From the NCBI GenBank assembly GCA_958295665.1, contig OY282558.1, positions 327,147,106 through 327,211,105 of the forward strand: a DNA stretch of 64,000 nt, in the 5' to 3' direction. This document shows, piece by piece, positions 1 to 11,800 of this stretch. The stretch is from Tipula vernalis (Eukaryota > Arthropoda > Insecta > Diptera > Tipulidae). Position numbers and translations under genes: made by a program. The notes below the pieces were generated by a model, which was not told where the DNA came from, did no database searches, and saw only the letters and a program-made list of their open reading frames with translations. Position 1 is the stretch's first letter, and every line of letters starts with the position of its first letter.

Positions 1-171
1 TCAAAGGTGTAACTTTCCGATCCGTCGAAATTATTTTTACCTTTAGAATTATAAAGAGAGTAATAATCTTACAAGTTGCCTTATTTCAAAATTGTTAAAT
101 TATTTTATAAATAAATAATTTTTGTATTTGATGAAATTATTTTTAATGTTTTTATTTTAATTTTATTTTAG

Positions 172-323
172 AGCCGCTGTTATACTGCGCGTAAACGGTG
201 ACAATACACTACAATCGCCGCTTACAAATCAAAATAATTTGCGGGTGCCTCGCTTAAAAATGACGAGGGTCCATATACCTTTTACGTTTCGACTAATGGA
301 AACGGGGAACAACTCCTACGATG
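172..323 (+). CDS. Internal exon of an unidentified host gene
   Basis: A 152-bp segment bounded by a strong 3' splice site (T-rich tract then AG at 170-171) and a strong 5' splice site (G followed by GTAAGC at 324). The frame starting at 173 is open for 50 codons, while the first frame has a stop (TGA) after nine codons. GC content is clearly above the AT-rich flanks. It ends one base into a glycine codon that is completed by the first two bases of the next candidate exon at 481, so the phases match. The encoded peptide is hydrophilic and includes the segment RLMETGNNSYD; I do not recognise a domain. Upstream exons would lie outside the window. The splice sites and open frame are seen; membership of a gene is inferred. 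Confidence 0.6.
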
Positions 324-480
324 GTAAGCTTTATTAAATTATTACATATTAATCACAAATAAATGTATAATAATTGTTTCGAACTAAGTAATTAAAATTT
401 CAATCTTGTTTATAACCTTCATGCATTTATAGAATACAATATATGTAGTTCTTCATTATAAACAACCTCTAACTAAATAG

Positions 481-671
481 GTTTGTCAATTGTGTGGTAC
501 AATGACAAAAGAATGTTAGCCACAAAACGTGGAAGTTTTGATATCGAACTGATTGTGTATTTGAATGAGAAAAGTATAACAAAAGAACAATGCGCGGTTT
601 TCCGCAGTCATATAAATCATAATAAGATTATTTGGGTGGTTGAGTCTTATACCATCGTATATTATGATTAA
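481..671 (+). CDS. Terminal coding exon of the same unidentified host gene
   Basis: Begins right after an AG acceptor at 479-480 and continues the phase left by the 172-323 exon: G plus GT gives glycine. It then reads 62 codons (LSIVWYNDKRM... to ...YTIVYYD) to a TAA at 669-671. A polyadenylation signal follows 35 bp downstream, as expected for a last exon. Intron length would be 157 bp. The protein tail is rich in aromatic and aliphatic residues with alternating polarity, perhaps a beta-rich fold, but I cannot name the family. The open frame has no ATG near its start, which fits an internal start of the exon rather than a free ORF. A spliced transcript across 323/481 would confirm it. Confidence 0.55.
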
Positions 672-705
672 ATTATGAGTTTTTAAATTACAATGGAACA
701 CTCAA

Positions 706-711
706 AATAAA
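706..711 (+). other. Polyadenylation signal AATAAA
   Basis: AATAAA lies 35 bp after the stop codon of the exon ending at 671, in the expected place for the 3' end of that gene. Confidence 0.5.
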
Positions 712-1971
712 CATACACAATCGGAATTTCTTTCTCTCTATCTTGCGCTACAAAACAAGGAAGTTATTCATATTTTAATTATACTGTTTAATTACTGGTA
801 TTTTAATTATAGTACTTTGATTTCTTAATGGAATTATTAGGTAACTAAGCAACAAACTAGTAATTTTGTAATTCCCAAATCCAAAGCTAGTCTCTTTAAC
901 AATTTGAACACTTTTTCAATGATCTATCTTAATCCGCTATTACTTATAATTCTTGTTTCACACTTAAGAGTCTCTTGTCTGTTTATTGAAAATCATGTTA
1001 ATTCAAGTGCGTAATTTCAAGTATTGATTTACGAATTTAAATGACATCTTAATTTTCCTCACATGCTTCTGTATTTAGAAATCGGTTTGTACGCCAATGT
1101 AGTGTAGTATCTATATTCTTCACTGGTACAATTGTAATGTAGTCCGTGTTTCAGAGACTAGAATTTGTAGTATAACCGGTGTCTTCAGTCCCTCAATCGA
1201 TCCAAAATTGTAAATGGTTATCTGAATTATGAATGCGGTGAAACTTGTAATGTTCGGTTGTGATTCATCATCAGTAAATCTTTGTATTGTAACCTTTGCT
1301 GTTCAGTAATTGGGGATTTAGCTAGCGGATAGACAACTACATCAAATTGGGTTGAAAATATTCCAATTTGATTTTTAAGCAATCTCAATAAAAAAAGTTT
1401 GTCAAATTCCAATTCGTAATAAAATACAATGAAATAAATACCAAATCAACCAACTTATGAATTCTGGAAACAATTTTAAGCCAAATTTTATTTTCTAAAT
1501 AAAATTTAAAATTTCTAAATTATGAAGATTATTATTCACAAAACTTCAATTAAGTTTAATCGATCATTAAATCAATGTTTTCCATATACAACAAAATATT
1601 AATTTTTATTTAATCTCCTATTAACTATAGTGAATATGATCATTATACCTTAGACAGACTGTGGTTTAATAAATCCAATTTAGCTAAACTAGTTTAAGTA
1701 TTCTATGCAAAAACAAAGGGATTAGCTAAATCGACGTTGACTAGATCTAAGAAATTCAAGAACGTCTATCATTGAGACAAATAACAATAAATGAACGGTC
1801 CATGTATTAAGGCAATAGTTTAAATATTTTTTGTAATTTTACTAAATAAGATTAAATGTTGATAGTCCGTTTAGTTATTTGATAAGTTCAAAATTCAATA
1901 AGTATGTTACTTTATTAAAATACATAAACTCGTAAATTTGTAGAATAGTTTAAAATTTCTAGGTTTTAATA
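712..1971. other. AT-rich stretch without recognised gene
   Basis: No ORF longer than about 60 codons and no splice-bounded open frame was recognised. Probably 3' flank or intergenic DNA. Confidence 0.5.
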
Positions 1972-2156
1972 CAGTAGAATCCGTTTATACCAACCCATGT
2001 ATATAACGAACAAACGCTTATAATGATCATATAGTTCATTATAAGCGTTTGTTCGTTATATATGTACATATAACGAACAAACGCTTATAATGAACTATAT
2101 GATCATTATAAGCGTTTGTTCGTTATATACATGGTTTGGTATAAACGGATTCTACG
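1972..2156. mobile_element. Palindromic MITE, TA target site
   Basis: A 185-bp element flanked by TA (1970-1971 and 2157-2158), with ends starting CAGTAGAATCC and the inverse GGATTCTAC (one base missing at the right end). The whole element is an inverted repeat, and each half is itself an inverted repeat of a 24-bp core that starts TATAACGAACAAACG. It can therefore fold as one long hairpin or as two smaller ones. TA duplication and CAGTA-type ends are typical of Tc1/mariner/pogo-group MITEs; assignment to pogo/Tigger is inferred from the ends only. No coding capacity. Confidence 0.8.
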
Positions 2157-2158
2157 TA

Positions 2159-3889
2159 TTTCAAAATTATTAATTTTCTATATTTCTAAAATCCCAAATA
2201 TTGAATTTATTAAGTTCTCGAGTTTGGGATAGGGACTAAAGTTCGTAAACTAAATTTAGCTAATTTGACGATACAATTTCTGTTTTAAACTTAAATCGGC
2301 TTATTCAAATGTTTTTGTCAAATCCTCTTAAAAAACTTGCATTCCAATTGTTTTCCAAAATTAGAAAAAATCGCGTGACATACAATTTTTGGAATTTTGA
2401 ATTTGGGAATTTTGAGTTTGTAATGTTCGATTTAAAATATTTAGTTTTGGAAATTCGTGATCAAACCCTCAATTTGTTGTTTTAAAAATTTCGAAGATTC
2501 TTAAATAATTGTATTACTGCTTAAATAATTCCATATTCCTAAAATTTTAGAATTTTTGAAGTTCTCTTCTAAATTTTCTAAAATCCTTAAAGTTGACTTT
2601 TACCGTAGAAATTGATTTACTCGAGAATCGGTCCGCAGTCTAAGTATCAAAATTTCGTTCTTTCTAAATTCGTTTTTCCTGAACTAAAATTTCTTAGTTC
2701 GTGAATTTTTATTTTTCTATTTTCCGCCTTATCCTAATTTTCTCAATCTTTAACAATTAACTTGAACATTAAATTTCATTTTATTTAAAAAATCATAAAT
2801 TAAATTACATAATGCTAAATTTCCAAATTGTGAGTGTCTAAATTTCGAAATTATCTAAATTTTCTAAACATTTGGTATATTCTAAATTCCAGAAAATTAA
2901 ATTTTTATATTCCTAAAATTTCTAAACTGTTTATTCTAAAAGAGAGAAAATTAGATTATACAATTTCGATCATTTGATATATTTTGAAGAATAATTATCC
3001 GCAAAAAAGTTGCAAGACAACATAAAAAAATTATAAAGACATAAAACTGCTTAAGAAAGTCAATTGGAACCCGAGAACAAACCAAAAACATGTCGTTTGA
3101 GTTTTTGTGCAAACGTCGAGGGTCGAGCCTCATCTCTTAAGAAAACCAAACACTTAAAATGTTTTATGTTGTTTTTTGTTTAAATTTAGTTTTTGTGTAT
3201 AAACAAAACACCTGCGAAAATCTTTGAATGTAAATCAGCCTTAAGAGTTTAGTTAACCCAATATCGTAAACAAGCATTTAAAAATTTGTTATTTTTTTGT
3301 CAAAAATTTGTCGATAACGGTTCGCTAATTAAATTTATAAAATTGTCAACTTTTTGTCGACTTTTTTTAGATTCATATTTTATTCACAAAAAGATGACAA
3401 ATTTTCGACGAAAATGTGTAAAATTTTGTTGAAAAATTATTGGATATTGAATAACAATTTTGTGACGAATTTGTTGATACGTTTTAACCCAATTTGCATG
3501 AAAAAGGTTTAACAGAACCTAAAATATTTGTTGAGTTTGGATGAAATATTTTCATATTATGTATTTTAAATAAAAACCAGCGGCTTTTAAATTTAAATAA
3601 TTTGTTTTTTTAATTTAATCTTTAACCCATTTGTTCCCAAGGTCGTTTGTGAAAAAAAAAAAAATTTTAAAAAATGTTAATTTCTAATGTATTTTTGATT
3701 TCAAAAAGAAAATGTTGTTGGTTCAAAAACTATCTGTTTCAAAGTATCGCAGAAAATAACATGTACTCATGTTGACTCAGTGGAAACTTCACTACATTTT
3801 TGTGACTTCAGTATCAATATCAACATTATCGTGTGTGGAAATTTATAAAGCAATCCCGTTCTAAACACAATGTTATATTACGTATATGG
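2159..3889. other. AT-rich non-coding stretch with one dispersed repeat
   Basis: No gene recognised. Positions 2599-2639 resemble 41297-41336 (shared TTTACCGTAG, GATTTACTCGAGAAT and CCGCAG blocks), so at least this part belongs to a dispersed repeat. Confidence 0.5.
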
Positions 3890-4890
3890 CATTGCCCTCA
3901 TCTCAATTTCTTTTCTAGTTTTTTTTTGGATAATTACCTCCTTCATTATGAATTACGCTTTTTGGTTGGCTTGCAATACTTCGAGTAAAGTTTAGTAGGT
4001 CTTCTTGACCATTTGCCAAAACATGCAGCTTCAAGCAATTACTACCGCTAAATTAATCATATGCGTCCAGAGAGGCCATCACCATTTCTTACCCTGTATG
4101 CTTATACGATAATTATTGACCCCTTGGTCCAAAAGATGGGGTGGGACATCAATTTTTTACTTTCGTTCTTTAGACCATCGTTTGACTTCTGCTAACGGCT
4201 CAAAATCATCGTGATTGGTCATTATCGTCACAATACTGGCATCCTTCCTTTCTTTCTTGAATTGTGACTGTGAGGGGAACGGGCATTTCTTTATTCGATT
4301 ATTTCGCACTGTTCCGGTCGCTCGAAAACCTAAATCTCTTAAAGTTTTCATTAGTGGATCTTTGATAATTGTAAGGAGTTGGAACACACCTTTGATCCTA
4401 AAGGTAAATTGACGGTCGGATCAAATTTACCTTTTTGGTTAGCTCCGCAATAGGTATCGAAATGATAGCAGTAACCAGTAGAACTGCAGATCATCCAGTT
4501 TTTGTATCCAAAACACACCGGTTTCCCACAAATAAATTGTTTGGATGAGTGATGTCCGTATAGTATTTGACCATAGCTTCGTCGATCGAAGGATTTTCAT
4601 GGAATACCCCCCATTGAAGAAATTTTTTGTTCAATTGATTCAGTATCATTATTCGCTAGGTGAAGATGTTTTTTTAACTCGGTATATCTATTACGGGACA
4701 TGCTGTTGCTCACTATTGGGATACCAAGATCATCTTCTAAACTCCAATAAGATTTTTCTCTTGGTACTTGATGATAACCGGTGATAAAAGTATCCCGATG
4801 AATACTTTTATTTCCGCTTCAGACAGTACAACTAACATCCTTTGGAAATATTCCGGCTTGTAACTCTTTTTCGTCAATATCCTCTTTGTT
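3890..4890 (-). pseudogene. Decayed piggyBac-type transposase (DDE_Tnp_1_7)
   Basis: On the minus strand, conceptual translation in changing frames gives the ordered landmarks of a piggyBac transposase: YHQVPREKSYWS and DDLGIPIVSNSMSRNRY (about 4735-4640), a VFHENPSIDEAMVKYY block with the conserved SIDE.M (about 4600-4540), NLFVGKPVCFGYKNW and CSSTGYCYHFDTYCG (about 4530-4440), GFRATGTVRNNRIKKCP (about 4335-4275) and YRISIQGKKWWWPLWTH near the C-terminus (about 4120-4060). The longest unbroken piece is 4157-4387. Several frameshifts and in-frame stops show that it is inactive. Neither the N-terminus nor TTAA-flanked termini were found. It belongs to a different lineage from the piggyBac copy at 60.3 kb. 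Confidence 0.85.
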
Positions 4891-6289
4891 GCAGTATTAT
4901 TCCCTTTTCCCCAAAGTGTATTCTGGTGTTCGCGAAAGATTTTTTATTGGGAAAAAAAAATTCCCAATTACAGCAGTTTTGACGTTTGTTTCTCCACACC
5001 GATTTTATGAAAGAATTGATGGGGAATAGATTTTTAACGAAAATGTTTGTTTAGGGTTTACTCGAATAAGTACAATGCAGTAACATTTTAATTTATTTAC
5101 AAATTAATTTGGACAAACAAATTCTTGTTATATGTGTATTATTTTTAAATTCCAATTTTCAGTGGGGGATTATCATTTTCTTCAAAAACAAAAAAGTTGT
5201 CGCTCTAGTACAAAATCTATCAAACAAATTATTTGAAAATCATCAAATATGTGGCTTATACTCCACCAAAACTGCTGAAGTTATACAAGTTAGGTAAATA
5301 AAAACCGCCTAAGGTTAGCCTCAGTGCTGTGGAAGTGAGTACGATCGGAGTATTTGTACTACTTTCGCCTATGCTTACTACTGTACTCCGTACTTTCATT
5401 TTGTACTCCCCTTCTCGCCCTGTTCTAATAACTGATTTACTAAAAATACTTTTACTTCTCAATATTTTAAATTGTTGGCTTATGCTTAAGCTAATTTATA
5501 ATGGTCATTCTTACGGTACTATGTTACTTCAACTTCACAATGCTTTTTCTTCAGAATCTGAAGATTTGTTGGTAAAACAAAAAAAATTCAGTTTGGGGTT
5601 TATTACAACATATAAAAACATGAAGGCAGTCAACTTAAACAAGCATCAGAGTATCAGATAAACTCAATCATGACAAAGAGTACCCCATTTTAACAAAAAA
5701 CTTTACTCTGTTTTGGTTAAATATTTTGATTATGATCACATGAATATAAAAATAACGCTGCCAGACAAATTATGCCGTCATTTAGCCTTACCGCACAGAA
5801 ACGATGTAAGGAAATCTGGATTTATAACACTCTCAAATCTTCCTTAAGATTGTACTCCATATAAAAATAATACTGTAAGATAATTTCTGCAGTCATTTAA
5901 CCTCTCCAGACTAGTAAGTTGTATGGAAGTCTGAATTTATGCAGTGTGATGTGGGAAATTTCATTCATCTAATACGCCTGAACATCAATAATCTCAAATC
6001 CTTTGTTTTCATGTAAATAAAATCCAGTCTCCCATGCATCTTTCTTGTCTGGCTAGGTTAAATGTTGACAGCAGAAATTGCCTTTCAGGTTTATTTTGAC
6101 ATTCTCCTTCTCGCCTAGGTAGGATCTAGGTAGAAATAGGGCGACCAGACGTCATGCTTATTCTGGGCCTGTTCTATTTTTTCAAACTTGGGTATCCAGG
6201 AAAATGTCTTACATTGTTCTGTTTTTTAGATGATATTCGTTCAAATTCCTAAACGCGAGCGATCAGAAAAATAATAATCCAACAAAATT
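4891..6289. other. AT-rich stretch without recognised gene
   Basis: A 110-codon plus-strand ORF at 5329-5661 is hydrophobic and leucine-rich with an overlapping minus-strand ORF; neither resembles a known family. A possible decayed hAT-like end (TAGGGCGACCAGACGTC) lies near 6137. Confidence 0.4.
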
Positions 6290-7400
6290 TAATACGAATT
6301 CCAGCGCAAATGACTTTCCCAATAAATTCTCCAGGACGTGATTTAATATGTTTAAGGTTAGGAGCTCTTTATATGGAATCGGTTTAATATCACCGAAATA
6401 AAATTACTCTAAAATACATCGATAAATGTTTGTGTTCCATTCGGTGCTGGAGTCGAAGAAAATTGTCTTGGTTGACTGTGTAAGGAAAACCAAAACTAGC
6501 CAATCTAATTTTTGAGTTATGGTCCCGATTATAGAACCATTAGTACGAACAACAGAAATATTTCTTGCCGTTGGGCCATGTTTTATTTTAAAAATGCTGA
6601 TCCCAGCCTTACCTTATGGGAGAAATCTTTTTCAGGCTTTTTGATGCTGAGTGGAGACTGAGAAGATAGTCTGAATTAGCTAAGTATATACAAATAAATT
6701 TGGCGAATATCATTTGTGATTTAAAGTTTCAATCCAAAAATATCATGAATTTAAGCCATGGTTTAATTAAGAAATCTGCCCCCAGATGATATGCCCGAAG
6801 AAATTTTCCAGAGCCGGAATTAAAAAATTGTATATTAGGAATTACTTAAAGAATCGAGTTAACATTTCAAATCCCAGATATAAATGCTACTAACAACCAT
6901 CCACAAAAGTGTCAACTAGTTCCATTTGAAGCTGGAGACGTAGTATACTACGTGTTGTCTATATAAAAAAAAGAAAATTGATGAAACAATGTTTAATAAA
7001 TGGCATCAATTAAAATATCATTAGTGGTGTTCCTCAATATTTCTTGAATTAGGTTTTTATTTTATTTAACAAATCCGACCCCAAATGAGCTTACCTAAGA
7101 AATTTTCAGAGCGTGAATAATTCGGGTTTATATTAGGAATTACTCACAGAATCGGCTTAATAACTCAAAAATAAAATTTCACAAAATCAATTGACAAACG
7201 TACTCCATTTGGTGCTGGAACCTGGAAATGTAGCAAAGTTCTTTAGTGGTTATGAACGTAAAAAACAAATTTTTCTTTGTGTTATTATGGTGTCTTGTTG
7301 AAGATACTGATGTTTGTTGAATTCTGGCCATATTTTATTTAAGAAACTCCATCGCTGCCCCAAATGGAACTGCTATGATTATCACAAATTCCACTGAAAT
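6290..7400. repeat. Degenerate tandem-like repeats, unit about 300 bp or more
   Basis: Three or more diverged copies of one sequence start near 6300, 6750 and 7045, with a partial copy near 7320. Shared blocks are an (A)AGAAATTTTCCAGAGC-type segment, a TATTAGGAATTACT segment, AGAATCGGTTTAAT, and a CCATTTGGTGCTGGA segment (6437, 6926, 7208). Spacing is about 480 then 300 bp. There is no open frame. These are remnants of an old satellite or of repeatedly inserted elements. Confidence 0.6.
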
Positions 7401-8350
7401 TTATTATCTGACTTAATCCCCCCAACAAACCAAGTTTAAATAGCAATTTTTTTTAAAATCAAATACATAAAATATTTCGAGACCTGTTTTTCAAGGCGTT
7501 TTTTTTCAGACTTCATCCTGGTTTAGTCATTTATGACCTGATACTTACTGTGATATTGTACATGTTCGCATATTTGACATGTCTGAATTCACATATCTGC
7601 CAAAATTGCGCTTCTGATAATGAAAAAGGTTCGAAGCTAAAGTTGCTGTAAGATAAATTTTCCATTTACCACGTAACATTTAGGTAAAAATAGCGTAACA
7701 TTAAAAATTTCGCTTACGGTTTCGCTGATTGGTACTCTTCTCTATGAGAAAAACTTGAAAATCTCAAAACGATAATCTAAAGATTTCTGTGTTTTTGTGG
7801 AGAATTGTGGCGGTGTTAAAAAAATCGTTTAGCTCGAAAAAACAGTAAATAGCTCTAAACCAATAAATAATACAGTTTCCTTTTAATATTCAAATTTGGA
7901 TCAAAAAGTAAAAACAACTTTAGTGTAATTTGCTGGATTATGATTTTAAAAAAAAAAAAAAATCCAAAAATTATTTATGCCTTGGTCTAATGTAACTATT
8001 GTATTTCGTATGCACTTCCTTCTGCGTAGAAATGCCCCTTTGAAAATTTGAAAGGTACTCCGTTTAAAGTTTTAAAAACGATAGCACGCTCAGTGCATGC
8101 TCATTAATCTAAACTTTTCGATTGATCGAGCCGATATTATCCGATATTTACCGAGTAATAAAATTTGGAATACCTTGGTATTCCCGAAAATAAAAATCCC
8201 AAACAAAATCCCCAAAAATACAAAATAATATGTCCCATTAAAAAGGAAGGCCACATTAAATTTTTGTTAACTACAATATGAAAACAAAAGGAAACTTCAT
8301 AATTTCATGTCATCGTTGCGCAGAAAGGACCAATGCTATCGCCTTTGGGG
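7401..8350. other. AT-rich non-coding stretch
   Basis: No gene recognised. A few CCCGAAAA motifs near 8180 resemble those inside the arm of the following palindrome, which hints that related sequence may begin slightly outside the exact inverted repeat. Confidence 0.4.
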
Positions 8351-8812
8351 ATGTATGTGAAGATAGCCCGAAAACCAGCCCGAAAAATGTTTTTTCTATA
8401 AATTGGTTTGTGTCATAACTAAATACAATAAAAAAGCCTCTTATCCCGAAAAATATTACAAATTAACCTCCAAATCGTACTCTATCCCGAAAAATAAAAA
8501 AATATTTAAAATTAAAAAATACCATTTGGCAAAATTGCAGAACGTTAATTGTATCTTTGTACTAGTATGTCCGAGTATACTGTTTAAATATATTAGAAAG
8601 TATCGTAAATAAATTTTAGTACCTAGCTAAAATTTATCTTTCCTTTAGAGATTGAAAATGAATTACAATAAACTCAAAAACGCAATTTCTCAAAGAAAAT
8701 GATGATAAGGCTTATTAAAGTGTTTAAGTGGTACATCAAATGACACAACACACCCAAAACTAAGAATTAGCATTAGTACGCAAATACAATATGTACAATA
8801 AAAAGTTCATCA
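8351..8812 (+). repeat. Left unique outer arm of the giant inverted repeat
   Basis: Matches 18490-18952 in inverse orientation with few substitutions. Contains four CCCGAAAA motifs (8369-8460 and near 8486). The 69-codon ORF here is lysine/isoleucine-rich and looks like chance. Confidence 0.85.
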
Positions 8813-11800
8813 CAAAAAAAACTCATTACATCAAACTATGAATCGCTGTTCACAGAGATTGCACCCTATAATGACATATACAGTTCGATTAGTGGGACCA
8901 TTCTTGATATACAATCATACACTTGTTGCCATACGATGGGGATTAGGCATATTTCTGGGGTCAAATTCAATCAACTAACTATACTCACAAAAAAAACTCA
9001 TTACATCAAATCATGAATCTCTGTTCACAGAGATTGCACCCTATAATGACATATACAGTTCGATTAGTGGGACCATTCTTGATATACAATCATACACTTG
9101 TTGCCATACGATGGGGATTAGGAATATTTCTGGGGTCAAATTCAATCAACTAACTATATTCACAAAAAAAACTCATTACATTAAATCATGAATCTCTGTT
9201 CACAGAAATTGCACCCTATAATGACATATACAGTTCGATTAGTGGGACCATTCTTGATATACAATCATACACTTGTTGCCATACGATGGGGATTAGGCAT
9301 ATTTCTGGGGTCAAATTCAATCAACTAACCATATTCACAAAAAAAACTCATTACATTAAATCATGAATCTTTGTTCACAGAGATTGCACCCTTTAATGAC
9401 ATATACAGTTCGATTGGTGGGACCATTGTTGATATAAATTCATATACTTGTTGCCATACGATGGGGATTAGGCATATTTCTGAGGTCAAATTCAATCAAC
9501 TAACTATACTCACAAAAAAAAAACTCATTACATTAAATCATGAATCTCTGTTCACAGAGATTGCACCCTATAATGACATATACAGTTCGATTAGTGGGAC
9601 CGTTCTTAATATACAATCATACACTTGTTGCCATACGATGGGGATTAGGCATATTTCTGGGGTCAAATTCAATCTACTAACTATACTCACAAAAAAAACT
9701 CATTACATTATATCATGAATCTCTGTTCACAGAGATTGCACCCTATAATGACATATACAGTTCGATTAGTGGGACCATTCTTGATATAAAATCATACACT
9801 TGTTGCCATACGATTGGGATTAGGCATATTTCTGGGGTCAAATTCAATCAACCAACTATACTCACAAAAAAAACTCATTACATCAAATCATGAATCTCTG
9901 TTCACAGAGATTGCACCCTATAATGACATATACAGTTCGATTGGTGGGACCATTCTTGATATACAATCATACACTTGTTGCCATACGATGGGGATTAGGC
10001 ATATTTCTGGGGTCAAATTCAATCAACTAACCATATTCACAAAAAAAACTCATTACATTAAATCATGAATCTTTGTTCACAGAGATTGCACCCTTTAATG
10101 ACATATACAGTTCGATTGGTGGGACCATTGTTGATATAAATTCATATACTTGTTGCCATACGATGGGGATTAGGCATATTTCTGAGGTCAAATTCAATCA
10201 ACTAACTATACTCACAAAAAAAAAAACTCATTACATTAAATCATGAATCTCTGTTCACAGAGATTGCACCCTATAATGACATATACAGTTCGATTAGTGG
10301 GACCATTCTTGATATACAATCATACACTTGTTGCCATACGATGGGGATTAGGCATATTTCTGGGGTCAAATTCAATCTACTAACTATACTCACAAAAAAA
10401 ACTCATTACATTATATCATGAATCTCTGTTCACAGAGATTGCACCCTATAATGACATATACAGTTCGATTAGTGGGACCATTCTTGATATAAAATCATAC
10501 ACTTGTTGCCATACGATTGGGATTAGGCATATTTCTGGGGTCAAATTCAATCAACCAACTATACTCACAAAAAAAAACTCATTACATCAAATCATGAATC
10601 TCTGTTCACAGAGATTGCACCCTATAATGACATATACAGTTCGATTGGTGGGACCATTCTTGATATACAATCATACACTTGTTGCCATACGATGGGGATT
10701 AGGCATATTTCTGGGGTCAAATTCAATCAACTAACCATATTCACAAAAAAAACTCATTACATTAAATCATGAATCTTTGTTCACAGAGATTGCACCCTAT
10801 AATGACATATACAGTTCGATTAGTGGGACCATTGTTGATATAAATTCATATACTTGTTGCCATACGATGGGGATTAGGCATATTTCTGAGGTCAAATTCA
10901 ATCAACTAACTATACTCACAAAAAAAAAACTCATTACAATAAATCATGAATCTCTGTTCACAGAGATTGCACCCTATAATGACATATACAGTTCGATTAG
11001 TGGGACCATTCTTGATATACAATCATACACTTGTTGCCATACGATGGGGATTAGGCATATTTCTGGGGTCAAATTCAATCTACTAACTATACTCACAAAA
11101 AAAACTCATTACATCAAATCATGAATCTCTGTTCACAGAGATTGCACCCTATAATGACATATACAGTTCGATTAGTGGGACCATTGTTGATATAAATTCA
11201 TATACTTGTTGCCATACGATGGGGATTAGGCATATTTCTGAGGTCAAATTCAATCAACTAACTATACTCACAAAAAAAACTCATTACATTAAATCATGAA
11301 TCTCTGTTCACAGAGATTGCACCCTATAATGACATATACAGTTCGATTGGTGGGACCATTCTTGATATACAATCATACACTTGTTGCCATACGATGGGGA
11401 TTAGGCATATTTCTGAGGTCAAATTCAATCAACTAACTATACTCACAAAAAAAAAAACTCATTACATTAAATCATGAATCTCTGTTCACAGAGATTGCAC
11501 CCTATAATGACATATACAGTTCGATTAGTGGGACCATTCTTGATATACAATCATACACTTGTTGCCATACGATGGGGATTAGGCATATTTCTGGGGTCAA
11601 ACTCAATCTACTAACTATACTCACAAAAAAAACTCATTACATTATATCATGAATCTCTGTTCACAGAGATTGCACCCTATAATGACATATACAGTTCGAT
11701 TGGTGGGACCATTCTTGATATACAATCATACACTTGTTGCCATACGATTGGGATTAGGCATATTTCTGGGGTCAAATTCAATCAACTAACTATACTCACA

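Noticed and set aside
5329..5661. 110-codon hydrophobic ORF
   Set aside because: Leucine/isoleucine-rich, overlapped by an equally open minus frame, no family resemblance.
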